A stretch of 32,523 bases of DNA from JBBQSF01 sp038214085 (lineage in GTDB: Bacteria; Bacteroidota; Bacteroidia; Bacteroidales; CG2-30-32-10), in the NCBI GenBank assembly GCA_038214085.1, contig JBBQSF010000017.1:1-32523 (forward strand). Direction: 5' to 3'. Positions 1 through 8,914 of this stretch are shown here, in pieces. The notes beneath the pieces were generated by a model that saw nothing but the letters and a program-made list of their open reading frames with translations, was not told the origin of the DNA and searched no databases. Both the position numbers and the translations under genes were made by a program. Positions within the stretch are counted from its first letter, which is position 1, and the number at the start of each line of letters is the position of its first letter.

Positions 1-234
1 ACTAAGAAAAGCTTTTTGTACAATACCAGCAAAGATCCTTCGTTGAAACCACTTGGATTAACAGAAGTGGTTGATAATTCTTATGCAGTAAAATTTGCAA
101 AGGGAAATGCAAAATACCGTCTGGTTTTTAAAGGAGATAAAATGGATTGCATCGACGATCAGAATAAAATTCAATCGTATTCAAAGGCTTCGCAGCAGGA
201 AACCAATGATTTTATTGCGAAGTACAAACCTTGA
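1..234 (+). CDS. C-terminal end of an unknown protein (5' end outside window)
   Basis: The reading frame is open from the first base of the window to the TGA at 232-234, so this is the last 77 or so residues of a longer protein; the TTG at 16 is not a convincing start because the frame continues upstream of it. The fragment is polar and mixed-charge, ends in FIAKYKP, and contains a stretch (YRLVFKGDKMDCI) that could be beta strands. I see no membrane segment, cysteine motif or catalytic signature and do not recognise the family. It lies in the opposite orientation to the next gene, and a repeat and a terminator separate them. Confidence 0.6.
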   Translation, partial: TKKSFLYNTSKDPSLKPLGLTEVVDNSYAVKFAKGNAKYRLVFKGDKMDCIDDQNKIQSYSKASQQETNDFIAKYKP

Positions 235-285
235 AATTAATGTGGCTGCTTTTTTTTATTTAGGATTGCATGAAATAGCAATTTA

Positions 286-348
286 GAAATTAACATTGTT
301 AAAGAAATTAACATTGTTAAAATGATTAACACTGTTAAAAATATTAAC
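286..348. repeat. 18-bp tandem repeat with an internal palindrome, about 3.5 copies
   Basis: Units at 286-303, 304-321 and 322-339, with a half unit at 340-348. Units 1 and 2 are identical (GAAATTAACATTGTTAAA); unit 3 differs at a few positions (ATGATTAACACTGTTAAA). Each unit contains TTAAC-N3-GTTAA, an inverted repeat, so the array presents three evenly spaced palindromic sites. It lies between convergent gene ends. It could be a replication-slippage array or a set of binding sites; there is no gene start nearby to regulate. Confidence 0.8.
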
Positions 349-371
349 TAGAGTATACGTGTTGAGATAAA

Positions 372-400
372 AAAAGGCTGCCCGAATAAGGCAGCCTTTT
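372..400 (-). terminator. Rho-independent terminator of the C10 protease gene
   Basis: Perfect 11-bp stem (AAAAGGCTGCC at 372-382 with GGCAGCCTTTT at 390-400) and a 7-nt loop. On the minus strand it is followed by a run of T. It lies about 20 bp past the stop codon of the minus-strand gene ending at 421. Confidence 0.85.
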
Positions 401-420
401 ATAATTAGTATCTGTTTTAA

Positions 421-3075
421 TTATTGAATGGTAATTTTCTTTGTAACAACTGTGTTTCCGGTGTTAACCGAAACTACATAAACTCCAGTTTCAAGTTTTG
501 GAAGATCAATTTCAATCGTTGGATTAAAAATCGGATTTACAACCGAACTGTAAACAAGTTTTCCAATTATATCGTAAATTTCAACACTTGCTTCTTTATT
601 TGCAAACAAACCAAAACCAAGATACAGCTTATCGCTTGCAGGATTAGGATAAATGTTTACATTTTCTGTAGTAGGGTCAGCTATTTCTGGGTTATTTGTA
701 ATAACTGAATAATCCCATTTGTAAATACCGCCATCAGTAGAACTGGTATTAAAACCGCCGGCCCATCCAGTGTTGATGTCGTAAAAAGAAACTGTAGTGT
801 ATTGCACCGAACCTGTATCTATATTTACAAAACTACTGCAGTCGTTTGTGCTGTATGATGATCCTATTCCTGTTCCAGGAGAAACATCCACCCACATTGC
901 AGCTGTTCCAGGTACATTATCGATATGTGGACTTTTAATATAAAAACCTGTTGGAGTTACTGTAGTCCAGGTAGTGCCACCATTTATAGTTTTTTTCATT
1001 CCCAAATAAACTCCGGTTGAATTATTTGAACCAGTTATAATTCCAGTATTTGCATCTTTAAAAACTGGATCAACTACAGCACTTGTTCCGAGTCCGGAAG
1101 CTGTTTTTGTCCATGTAAGCCCTTTGTCAGTTGATTTGTAAATGTTGCCAAAAGTGGTTCCAAACCATATTGTGTTTCCAACTGCGTCATAAAGATTGGT
1201 AATTCCAGCTTCGGTAGTCGTGGCATTTGGAATGCTGGCAGCGGCAATTTGCGTCCAAGTTGTTCCTCCATTGGAAGTAGTGTAAATCATATAGTCTCCA
1301 CCGCTGGCAGCGGGATCACCCATGCATACGCCATCATTCTGATTGAAAAAATGTACAAAGTCGGCCCAGCTGCCGGTAAATGGTGCAGTGGTTTGCTCTG
1401 TCCAGGTAGTGCCTCCGTTTGTTGTTTTAACAATTTTTCCACCGGTACCTGATACAGGAAACATACATGCATAACAAACAGTATCGTTTATTGCAAAAAG
1501 GTTAGATACGCCATAATTTGTTGAATTGGTAAAAGTGATGGTGCCAGGTGTCCAGGTGATACCTCCGTTGGTTGTTCTTGTAAACTCTCTGATGTATGTT
1601 GTAGGGTTTGCTCCATCGTAAGCTCTTGCCCAAACAATGTAAGGATTAACGATGTGAATCTGGTCAATTCCACGGGAAGCTGTTGAAAAACTAGAATTTT
1701 GCTTAATCCATGCCGAAGGAGTACCGCCGACATTAATGTATTGTGACCGGGTTTTAGTGTCGCTACCTGTTGCATTTGTTGCGCTAAGAGTAACTTGGTA
1801 GGTTCCTGCTGTTGCATAAGTAATATTGGTTGGATTTTGTGCTGTTGAGCTTGCAGGTGAACCTCCGTCAAATGTCCAGCTCCATGATGTAGGGCTGTTT
1901 GTGGATGCATCAAAAAAGTTAACACTTCCGCCAACAGCAGGAGTGGTTGTGCTTGCAGAAAAGTTGGCAATTGGCGCAGATGTTGGAGGCTGAATGCGGA
2001 TAACAGCCATATTGTTCTGGTTAAATGTGCTGCCTGCCGGATTTAAACTTCCAATTGCAAAGTAACCATTTGCATATCCTGACCAACCCCAGTTAAAATG
2101 AAACTGACTTGAAGAATTGTATCCATCGCAAACAAATGCGTGACCTTCACTTCCATTATCACCGGAATAGTATACCGGACGAGCATTGTCGAGCTCGTTT
2201 TTAAGCATTGTGATCCAATTGGGTGTGGTAAAGTTAGCCTGAATTTGCATTTCGGCTGTAGTAGAATAATTGAAATAGCTAATCAATGCATTTGGAACAT
2301 CCCAGCTGTAAGCACCTGAACCACTTACACCATAAGTCATGTTTACCGATACTCCTGCATGATACATGAGAGTAGCAACAGCTGTGTTTGAGGAAGTAAC
2401 ATTATTCGCCATTGAAGCCCAGTTATAAGTTGTTGCCCCATAATTGGCAGTTAATGATCCATAAGTAGGATCTGTATAAGTGTGGGTTCCTACTCCGATT
2501 GTTGGATAACTCCATTTCCTCATAATCTGAGACATTGCTGTAGCAACACAACCAGTGTAAACATGATTGCCTGGGCCACCAGATGCTGTTGGGCAAAGAG
2601 CATTGTAATACTGTCCCTGATCCCAAGTGGTAGCCAGAAGAGGCGTAACAACAAGTTTTGTATCATTAAAAATATTATTATTTATTTTATTCCATTCAGT
2701 CAAAGTAACAGAGTTATCAATGTTTGCATCTATAATCTGCTTAATTTCTTTGTTGTATTCTTGAAACCAGAATTTTGCATTTTCAGGGATATTGTTTTTG
2801 TCAAAGTTTCCTTGATCCGAATAACCTAATATTGGAATAATTGCATCATCTGCCGAAACCAGAACAAAATCGCCATTTTCAAAAATAAAAGTATAATAAG
2901 TAACTGTTCCTTGGTAATCAGAGGCGTAAGAATCAATAATAACGGCTGATTTAGCAGGGACATAATGTTTGTAGAATTTTGCAGCTACTTTTTGAGCTGA
3001 TTCCATTGATACAGGGCTAGCCCATAAAAGGATTCCTGCAAACAGGAATAGTAGAGTAAATAAAGTTTTTTTCAT
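421..3075 (-). CDS. Secreted C10-family (streptopain-like) cysteine protease with PKD domain, BNR repeats and T9SS sorting domain
   Basis: An 884-residue multidomain exported protease. Residues 1-19 are a signal peptide. About 22-135 resemble the Spi/streptopain inhibitory propeptide. About 145-360 form the C10 peptidase: the WDQGQYYN motif typical of Bacteroidota members, catalytic Cys176 in GCVATAMSQ, catalytic His312 in EGHAFVCDGY, and the NWGWSG motif. A PKD domain follows (about 368-450), then a region with repeated NGGTTWT or DKGLTWT Asp-box signatures that suggests a BNR/sialidase-like beta-propeller, probably for binding a target. The last 80 residues (from YPNPASDKL to KKITIQ) are a type A T9SS sorting domain, so the protein should cross the outer membrane and be anchored or released. 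Related proteins include SpeB and the periodontain/Tpr-like proteases. It is monocistronic, with its own terminator. The substrate cannot be told from sequence. Confidence 0.9.
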   Translation of the reverse strand: MKKTLFTLLFLFAGILLWASPVSMESAQKVAAKFYKHYVPAKSAVIIDSYASDYQGTVTYYTFIFENGDFVLVSADDAIIPILGYSDQGNFDKNNIPENAKFWFQEYNKEIKQIIDANIDNSVTLTEWNKINNNIFNDTKLVVTPLLATTWDQGQYYNALCPTASGGPGNHVYTGCVATAMSQIMRKWSYPTIGVGTHTYTDPTYGSLTANYGATTYNWASMANNVTSSNTAVATLMYHAGVSVNMTYGVSGSGAYSWDVPNALISYFNYSTTAEMQIQANFTTPNWITMLKNELDNARPVYYSGDNGSEGHAFVCDGYNSSSQFHFNWGWSGYANGYFAIGSLNPAGSTFNQNNMAVIRIQPPTSAPIANFSASTTTPAVGGSVNFFDASTNSPTSWSWTFDGGSPASSTAQNPTNITYATAGTYQVTLSATNATGSDTKTRSQYINVGGTPSAWIKQNSSFSTASRGIDQIHIVNPYIVWARAYDGANPTTYIREFTRTTNGGITWTPGTITFTNSTNYGVSNLFAINDTVCYACMFPVSGTGGKIVKTTNGGTTWTEQTTAPFTGSWADFVHFFNQNDGVCMGDPAASGGDYMIYTTSNGGTTWTQIAAASIPNATTTEAGITNLYDAVGNTIWFGTTFGNIYKSTDKGLTWTKTASGLGTSAVVDPVFKDANTGIITGSNNSTGVYLGMKKTINGGTTWTTVTPTGFYIKSPHIDNVPGTAAMWVDVSPGTGIGSSYSTNDCSSFVNIDTGSVQYTTVSFYDINTGWAGGFNTSSTDGGIYKWDYSVITNNPEIADPTTENVNIYPNPASDKLYLGFGLFANKEASVEIYDIIGKLVYSSVVNPIFNPTIEIDLPKLETGVYVVSVNTGNTVVTKKITIQ

Positions 3076-3097
3076 AGGTTTTTTAGGTTGAAGATAA

Positions 3098-3105
3098 CAA
3101 ATGTA
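3098..3105 (-). promoter_or_regulatory. Candidate -7 box for the C10 protease gene
   Basis: TACATTTG on the minus strand fits the Bacteroidota -7 consensus TAnnTTTG, 22 bp upstream of the ATG at 3075. No TTG lies at the expected distance upstream, so the call rests on the -7 box only. Confidence 0.4.
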
Positions 3106-3118
3106 AAAATTATTTGAA

Positions 3119-3147
3119 TTGACACTATTTATAATTCAGTATTTTTG
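3119..3147 (+). promoter_or_regulatory. Candidate Bacteroidota promoter for the thioredoxin-like gene
   Basis: TTG at 3119-3121, an 18-bp spacer, then TATTTTTG at 3140-3147 (consensus TAnnTTTG). The spacing equals that of the rplU promoter in this window. The start codon is at 3158, so the untranslated leader would be very short. Confidence 0.5.
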
Positions 3148-3157
3148 AAGAATAATT

Positions 3158-4555
3158 ATGAAAAATTTGTTAAAATATAAAATTGCGCTTGTACTTCTTT
3201 GCATATCAATAGAATTATGTTCGCAGACGATAAGCCTTTCCGGAAAAGTAGAAGAGGGAAATGGTAGAAAAATGTTTCTGTCAAAATTAACTGGCGGGCA
3301 GCAAATAATTATTGACTCAATTGTATTAAGTGCAAGCGGCGAATTTAAATTTTCAATAGAAAATAAGTATAAAGGACTTTGTCGCTTATGGTTTGATGAA
3401 AGCCATTTTGCGGATTTAATCATAAATAATGAAAATACTGTAGTGAAGTTTAATGCCGAAAAGCCAGAAAAAACTATAAATGTGCAAGAGTCTATCGAAA
3501 ACAAAGCTTATTATTCCTTTTTGGCAGCAACGCAATCCATAAACGACAGCATTTTTGAGTTGACACAGAAAGGTGAAAAACTTTATGAAAAAGATAAGGT
3601 TTTTTATAAAAAGGATCTGGAAGAACTTGTTGCAAAAATAAATAACTTGAATACCTCTAAAAATATACTGGCTATATCTTTTGTTTCTGAAAACAAAAAC
3701 CTTTTTGCCTCAAAAATCATTGGTGCAACAGTAATTCCTGATTATAAAGATTATCTTGAAACCGAAAAAAATCCCGCTTTTAAGTCCGAAAAAGAATTTT
3801 TGAAATATCATTATCTCGATAATCTTGATTTCTCAGATTCAGCAATGTTAAATACCCCTCTAATTTATGAACGTTGCGGGGAGTACATCCGCTATTTTTC
3901 AAGCCCGCCATCAGTTAAAACTTACAAAGAGATCATTGATATTTTAATGGGGAAAGTTTCTGTAAATATTGCCATTCGCGAATATGTTACAGAAATATTG
4001 CTAAAATCCTTTGACTCTCCGTCGTGGGAAGATGTTTACACCTACATTGCAGATAATTATTACCTTAATAGTACCTGTGCCATCAAGGCGGATTCTGTTG
4101 CTATTGCTGATAAATCAGAATTAATAAAAAAATTGAAACCGGGAAATATTGCTCCAAATTTCTCCATTCTTACAGAAACAGGAGCTTCCTATAACCTCAG
4201 TGAAAGTAAGGAAAAGTACACGCTGATATTTTTCTGGGCCTCATGGTGTGAGTTTTGTGAAGATGCTATGCCGGAAATCAAAAAGATTTATTCGGAGTAT
4301 AGTACAAAAGGGTTGGAAATCGTGAGTATTTCAGCTGATACTCTTAAAGATTCATGGATTTCTTCTTCAAAGAAAAACGAAATTTTGTGGACCAATGCAT
4401 GTGATTTTAAAGGCTTTTCCAGCCAGATATTAAAAGATTACAATGTAATGAGAACACCAAATATTTTTCTAGTTGATGAAAATAAAATAATAATTGGACA
4501 CTTTTACAATGCTGCTGCAGTACGAAAAAGCATTGAAACCATTGATTGGAAATAA
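3158..4555 (+). CDS. Exported TlpA/ResA-type thioredoxin-like protein
   Basis: 465 residues. Residues 1-22 are a signal peptide, probably cleaved after ELCSQ. About 25-110 look like the beta-rich DUF4369 domain that often precedes thioredoxin folds in Bacteroidota. A mostly helical middle (110-325) follows. The C-terminal domain (about 328-465) is thioredoxin-like: FFWASWCEFCEDAMPEI holds the redox pair Cys364/Cys367, and MRTPNIFLVD holds the expected cis-proline. Family members reduce disulfides or cytochrome c apoproteins in the periplasm, or act in oxidative stress; the substrate here is unknown. It converges with the next gene, leaving 2 bp between the stop codons and no terminator. Confidence 0.85.
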   Translation: MKNLLKYKIALVLLCISIELCSQTISLSGKVEEGNGRKMFLSKLTGGQQIIIDSIVLSASGEFKFSIENKYKGLCRLWFDESHFADLIINNENTVVKFNAEKPEKTINVQESIENKAYYSFLAATQSINDSIFELTQKGEKLYEKDKVFYKKDLEELVAKINNLNTSKNILAISFVSENKNLFASKIIGATVIPDYKDYLETEKNPAFKSEKEFLKYHYLDNLDFSDSAMLNTPLIYERCGEYIRYFSSPPSVKTYKEIIDILMGKVSVNIAIREYVTEILLKSFDSPSWEDVYTYIADNYYLNSTCAIKADSVAIADKSELIKKLKPGNIAPNFSILTETGASYNLSESKEKYTLIFFWASWCEFCEDAMPEIKKIYSEYSTKGLEIVSISADTLKDSWISSSKKNEILWTNACDFKGFSSQILKDYNVMRTPNIFLVDENKIIIGHFYNAAAVRKSIETIDWK

Positions 4556-4557
4556 TC

Positions 4558-5514
4558 TCAAATAATATTTTGCAATTTACTCCAGCAAATTATTTTATCA
4601 GCTAAAACTTGAGCCAGCTTCTCTTTTGATTCATGAGTCCATCCTGCTACATGTGGCGTAAAAATTGCTTTTTCGGAGCCAAGCAGGTAAGAATATGCTT
4701 CCGATATCAATGAATTATCAAGGGTTTCGAAAGATGTATTTTCATATTCAATAACATCAAGTGCAGTGCCCAAAACTTTTCCGTTTTTTATAGCCTCAGC
4801 AAGGTCTATGGTATTTACAATAGGTCCTCTTGCGGTATTTATGAGCCAGATATTTTTATTAAATGATTGAAGATACTTAGCATCAACCAAGTATCTTGTT
4901 TCGGAAGTAAGAGGGATATGCAGACTTAAAATATCAGCATTTTCAAACACTTCGTGCATTTGAACTTCTGTAACGAATGAATCCGAAAATCCTGTTTTAT
5001 ACTTATCATAAGCAATTACATGGGCTTCAAAACCTGAAAGCCTTTGGGCGAAAGCTTTTCCCATATTTCCGTAACCTATAATTGCCACCGTTTTACCTTT
5101 GATTTCAAGACCTCTGTTTGATTCTCTTTCCCGAATACCATAATGAATCTGAGCATCGGCAATGATAAGTTTGTTCAGCAAGGCCAACAACAGCATAATT
5201 GTGTGTTCGCCAACAGCATCTCTATTGCCTTCGGGCGAATTGAAACATTTAATGTTTTTTTCTGCGGCATATACAGTATCTATACTTTCCATTCCGGCAC
5301 CAATTCGACCAATAAATCGAAGATTGTTTGCCGAATCAAAAAGATCTTTATCAAATAAAATGCGACTTCTGATAATAACGCCAATGTAATTATTTATAAT
5401 ATCTCGAATTTGCTCACGAGAAATGTCAGGGGAAATATCAACATTAAAGCCAGAATCTTCTAATGTCTTTTGCAAAATAGGATGTGCATCATCAATAAAA
5501 AGAATTTTATGCAT
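4558..5514 (-). CDS. D-2-hydroxyacid dehydrogenase (phosphoglycerate-dehydrogenase-like, no ACT domain)
   Basis: A 318-residue NAD-dependent oxidoreductase. The Rossmann motif GYGNMG lies at 147-152, followed by the acidic residue expected to hold the NAD ribose (AYDK, about 168-171). The family signature runs through NTARGPIVN with substrate-binding Arg229; the catalytic Glu is probably Glu256 in DVIEYE, and catalytic His288 is in TPHVAGW. The length matches short Bacteroidota SerA-like enzymes that lack the regulatory ACT domain. The likely reaction is reversible 2-keto acid/D-2-hydroxyacid interconversion; 3-phosphoglycerate is possible, but no serine genes are nearby. The start lies 9 bp after the stop of the lipid-kinase-like gene, so the two are probably one transcript. 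Confidence 0.85.
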   Translation of the reverse strand: MHKILFIDDAHPILQKTLEDSGFNVDISPDISREQIRDIINNYIGVIIRSRILFDKDLFDSANNLRFIGRIGAGMESIDTVYAAEKNIKCFNSPEGNRDAVGEHTIMLLLALLNKLIIADAQIHYGIRERESNRGLEIKGKTVAIIGYGNMGKAFAQRLSGFEAHVIAYDKYKTGFSDSFVTEVQMHEVFENADILSLHIPLTSETRYLVDAKYLQSFNKNIWLINTARGPIVNTIDLAEAIKNGKVLGTALDVIEYENTSFETLDNSLISEAYSYLLGSEKAIFTPHVAGWTHESKEKLAQVLADKIICWSKLQNII

Positions 5515-5523
5515 TGTTATATT

Positions 5524-6471
5524 TTAGCCCGTAAAATTATGGTTTTTAACAATTATTTTAATTGCTTTTTGTAATATTTCAAATTTAACAGGTCCGTATC
5601 CAAAATCTTCTCCATCAGCTTCAATTTGTATTTTAGTATCTGAAGATATTTCAACATAAGAGCAACGGAGCGATTTAACCTTAGGATGTTTTTTGATAGA
5701 ACCATTATAAAGGCGTTTGATGCTTTTAATAATATCAAATTTGCTTATTTTTTTAATAATGGTAATATCGAATAATCCATCATCGGGAATTGCATCGGGA
5801 ACTTGAAGCATTCCACCACCGCTGTATCGGCAAATCCCAACATTCATACTGAAAAGATCTTCATTAAATTGAGTATTTTCGGTTTTAATAAGTACATAAG
5901 TACTTTTGTAAGCGAACAATGAACTCAATAAACTATAAAGATACAGAAACTTGCCCCCATGTCCGTTATCTTTCTGACGGTTAGATTTTTCTACAACCTT
6001 GGCATCAAAACCAATACCGGCCATATTTGCAAAATAGCGAACTTCTTGTTTTCCTTCAAGATTTTGGAAAGTTACTTTCCCAAGATCCTGAAGAAAAGTT
6101 TCTCCTTTAATTATAATATCTATTGCGTTATTATAATTGCCGGAGATGCCATACATTTTGCCCAAGTCGTTTCCTGAACCCATAGGAATATAGCCAACTA
6201 TTATTTCTGAAGGCGGTTTTTGACTTTGTGTGAAAATGCCATTAATTATTTCGTTAAGAGTTCCATCGCCACCCACAACAATGATTTTGGAATACATGGA
6301 CACCTTTTGATGAACAATTTCAATGGCATGCTTACGATAATCAGAATAAACAAAATCGAAAGAAATGTTATGCCCAGCAAGTGATTTGGAAATGGCATTC
6401 CAGTTTCTTCCACATTTGCCCACACCAGCATTTTGATTAACAATTACCAACCATTCTTTTTGTTTACTCAT
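5524..6471 (-). CDS. Diacylglycerol/sphingosine-kinase-like lipid kinase (YegS/DgkB family)
   Basis: 315 residues. The nucleotide-binding motif GGDGTLNEIINGI starts at residue 67; upstream, VNQNAGVGK corresponds to the conserved N-terminal strand and loop. GSGNDLGKM and the C-terminal IEADGE motif are also typical of the DAGK catalytic fold. The protein should phosphorylate a lipid alcohol at the inner face of the membrane, using ATP. It is the first gene of a probable two-gene transcript with the dehydrogenase downstream. The exact lipid is not predictable. Confidence 0.9.
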   Translation of the reverse strand: MSKQKEWLVIVNQNAGVGKCGRNWNAISKSLAGHNISFDFVYSDYRKHAIEIVHQKVSMYSKIIVVGGDGTLNEIINGIFTQSQKPPSEIIVGYIPMGSGNDLGKMYGISGNYNNAIDIIIKGETFLQDLGKVTFQNLEGKQEVRYFANMAGIGFDAKVVEKSNRQKDNGHGGKFLYLYSLLSSLFAYKSTYVLIKTENTQFNEDLFSMNVGICRYSGGGMLQVPDAIPDDGLFDITIIKKISKFDIIKSIKRLYNGSIKKHPKVKSLRCSYVEISSDTKIQIEADGEDFGYGPVKFEILQKAIKIIVKNHNFTG

Positions 6472-6767
6472 TATTTGTTATTAAGCATGCAATAATAGCA
6501 ATTTTTTTGCTTTATTATTCTAACAAATTCAATTTGGGAAGAATAGTGTGAAATATTGCCATTTTTTTGAAAAATTGATTGTACAAATAGTAGATTAAAT
6601 TACACGAATGAATGCAATTTTACATTTAAAGTAATTTCTTATGATATTTTAATGATAATTAATTACTGTTAAATGCTAGGTGGAAGCAACCAAATACTAA
6701 ATTTTCCGACTATATAGCATAAGATATTACTAAATTTTTCTTAATTTTGCAATCCAATTCGCACGCT
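6472..6767. other. Divergent intergenic region, about 300 bp, AT-rich
   Basis: It separates the lipid-kinase gene (minus) from the surface-protein gene (plus). It holds the candidate -7 box at 6742-6749 and an imperfect AT-rich inverted repeat at about 6491-6519 (AATAATAGCAA paired with TTGC-T-TTATTATT). I see no ORF or RNA gene. Confidence 0.6.
6742..6749 (+). promoter_or_regulatory. Candidate -7 box for the Ig-like surface protein
   Basis: TAATTTTG matches TAnnTTTG and ends 18 bp before the ATG at 6768. No TTG is seen 18 bp upstream. Confidence 0.4.
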
Positions 6768-8885
6768 ATGAAAGTATTAAATCGTTTTGTATTTCTTTCT
6801 TTTTTTATATTTTCTTTGGTTTGGGCTCAATTAGCTGTAGCCCAGACAAATAGTAACTGTTTGAGTGCCGATCCATTCTGCACGGGAACCACCTATAATT
6901 TTCCTGCAGGTGTTAATGCTGGTACAGGTCAAACTGGTCCCGATTATGGTTGTTTGTATTCAACTCCAAACCCTGCCTGGTACTATATGCAAGTTGCAAA
7001 TAACGGGGTGATTACCATATACATGAGCAGTACACCTCAGCATGATATTGATTTTATTTGCTGGGGACCCTTCACATCTCCCACCGCACCATGTGTTTCT
7101 CAGTTAACATCTGCCAATACCGTTGATTGTAGTTATTCCACTAGTTGGAATGAAACCTGTGATATTCCAAATGCTGTTTCAGGACAGTATTATATGCTGC
7201 TTATTACTAATTATTCTAATTCTGCCTGTAATATAATATTTTCCCAATCAGGGGGTACTGGAACCACAAATTGCGGAATAGTTGCTCCTCCAATTACTGG
7301 AGATACCGTTTGTGTTGGAGAATCCATTCACCTTACAGTTACCAATCCTACACCAAACGCTACATACAGCTGGACAGGACCAGGAGGATTCACTTCCACC
7401 CAGATGAATCCGACCATTCCTAACGCAACTCCCGCTAATGCAGGAACATATTCTCTTGTTATCACTGTAGGTATCCAGGTAAGCCCTGCGGTTACTACAA
7501 CCGTTGTTGTAAATCCAAACCCAACCATTACTGTTGCAAATCAATTAATTTGTCAGGGAGGAGCAGCCCTTGTTACTGCAAGTGGAGGAAGTAGTTATGC
7601 ATGGAATACCGGAAGTATATCCAACCCTTTAATTGTTGCTCCTACAGCAACTACCACTTATACCGTAACGGGAACCTCTACTATGGGGTGCAGTGGAACT
7701 TCGAGTGCTGTAGTAACAGTTAAGCCAAACCCTACTATTACAATAAATCAACCATCAATATGTGAGGGCAGCACAGCTACACTTACTGCATCAGGTGCTG
7801 CAACTTATTCCTGGAATAACGCTTCTGTCTCAAATCCATTAATGGTAAATCCGGTAAGCACCACCACTTATACTGTTACAGGAACCGATATTCAGGGTTG
7901 TGTTGGAACAGGCTCTGCAACTGTTACCGTGTTTTCACCTACTGTGGTTTCTGCAGCCGATGTCAGTATTTGCAGAGGGCAAACTGCAAGTGTTATTGGT
8001 AGCGGTGGCGTTTCTTACTTATGGAGCAATGGATCTACTTCAAATCCATTACTGGTGTCACCTGCGTCAACAAATTCTTATTCGGTTACCATTACCAATG
8101 CAAATGGTTGCACAGGAACGGCATCTGCAGTTGTTACTGTAAATCTTTTGCCGGTTGTTTCAAGCTCTGTAACCAATTCTTATTGCGGACAGAATAATGG
8201 AACTGCTTCTGCCACAGGAGGTACAAAGTATTCTTGGTCAAATGGCGATACAACTGCTACAATTACTGATGTATTTGCCGGAACTTACACCTTATCTGTA
8301 TCAAATGGGTTTTGTGATACTGTTGTAACAGTTGTTGTTCCTGCAGATCCAAAGCCTGAAGCTTCATTCTCTGCTCTTCCTCAGGAAATGTACTTGTATG
8401 ATGGTGACTTTATATTTACAAATACATCAAAAAATTCAGTATTGTGGGAATGGTCATTTGGTGATGGCAAAGAAACCAGCTCTTTTAATGCAACTCATGC
8501 TTACGAGCAAGTTGGCGTTTATGTTGTTACTCTATATGTTGAAGATTTTCATGGCTGTCAGGACTCAACTATTTTGCTTGTAGAAGTTAAGGATTCTCCC
8601 GGAATGTATATCCCAAATTCTTTTACACCCAATGGTGACGGCAAAAATGACACATGGTTTCCCGTAACATACCTTTACGACCCTGAAGAGTATGATCTTA
8701 AAATATTTGACCGTTGGGGAAAACAAATGTTCGGAACAACAGATATTAATGCCAAATGGAATGGCACATTAAATAATAATGGGGGCTTTAGCGATGTTGT
8801 TACTGGTGTGTATGTTTATAGGATAATTGCTCGGCAATTCCAAGGAAAGCAAAAAGAATACCTCGGAAAAATAGTTATTTACTAA
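6768..8885 (+). CDS. Large secreted Ig-like repeat protein with PKD domain and gliding-type (type B) T9SS C-terminus
   Basis: 705 residues from the ATG at 6768. A TTG at 6747 extends the frame by 7 residues, but that would bury the signal peptide, which fits well from MKVLNRFVFL to AVAQ. After an N-terminal domain with several cysteines (about 25-165), the protein has repeated Ig-like units, each with S/YSWN or YLWSNGS followed by P(L/T)xVxPxxTTTYTVTGT, and a PKD domain with WEWSFGDGKE. The C-terminus (IPNSFTPNGDGKNDTW, then LKIFDRWGKQMF and ending in IVIY) is the gliding-motility-associated C-terminal domain, a type B T9SS signal. It is probably a cell-surface adhesin-like protein; the ligand is unknown. 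Confidence 0.9.
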   Translation: MKVLNRFVFLSFFIFSLVWAQLAVAQTNSNCLSADPFCTGTTYNFPAGVNAGTGQTGPDYGCLYSTPNPAWYYMQVANNGVITIYMSSTPQHDIDFICWGPFTSPTAPCVSQLTSANTVDCSYSTSWNETCDIPNAVSGQYYMLLITNYSNSACNIIFSQSGGTGTTNCGIVAPPITGDTVCVGESIHLTVTNPTPNATYSWTGPGGFTSTQMNPTIPNATPANAGTYSLVITVGIQVSPAVTTTVVVNPNPTITVANQLICQGGAALVTASGGSSYAWNTGSISNPLIVAPTATTTYTVTGTSTMGCSGTSSAVVTVKPNPTITINQPSICEGSTATLTASGAATYSWNNASVSNPLMVNPVSTTTYTVTGTDIQGCVGTGSATVTVFSPTVVSAADVSICRGQTASVIGSGGVSYLWSNGSTSNPLLVSPASTNSYSVTITNANGCTGTASAVVTVNLLPVVSSSVTNSYCGQNNGTASATGGTKYSWSNGDTTATITDVFAGTYTLSVSNGFCDTVVTVVVPADPKPEASFSALPQEMYLYDGDFIFTNTSKNSVLWEWSFGDGKETSSFNATHAYEQVGVYVVTLYVEDFHGCQDSTILLVEVKDSPGMYIPNSFTPNGDGKNDTWFPVTYLYDPEEYDLKIFDRWGKQMFGTTDINAKWNGTLNNNGGFSDVVTGVYVYRIIARQFQGKQKEYLGKIVIY

Positions 8886-8914
8886 TAATCAGATTTACCG
8901 ATTAACGCTCTAAA

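Noticed and set aside
1060..1560. Repeated similar DNA blocks within the protease gene, considered as a CRISPR or tandem repeat
   Set aside because: The repeats encode the NGGTTWT Asp-box motifs and are unevenly spaced; they are protein repeats.
1488..1970. 160-codon open frame on the minus strand inside the protease gene
   Set aside because: It is a shifted frame of the 421-3075 gene, low-complexity, rich in Gln/Leu, with no start context; the overlapping protease frame has clear domains.
6491..6519. Inverted repeat upstream of the lipid-kinase gene
   Set aside because: Made mostly of A and T with a bulge; expected by chance in such AT-rich DNA, so reported only as part of the intergenic region.
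7280..8330. Repetitive DNA in the Ig-like protein, considered as a separate repeat element
   Set aside because: It follows codon frame and encodes diverged Ig-like units, so it is part of the gene.
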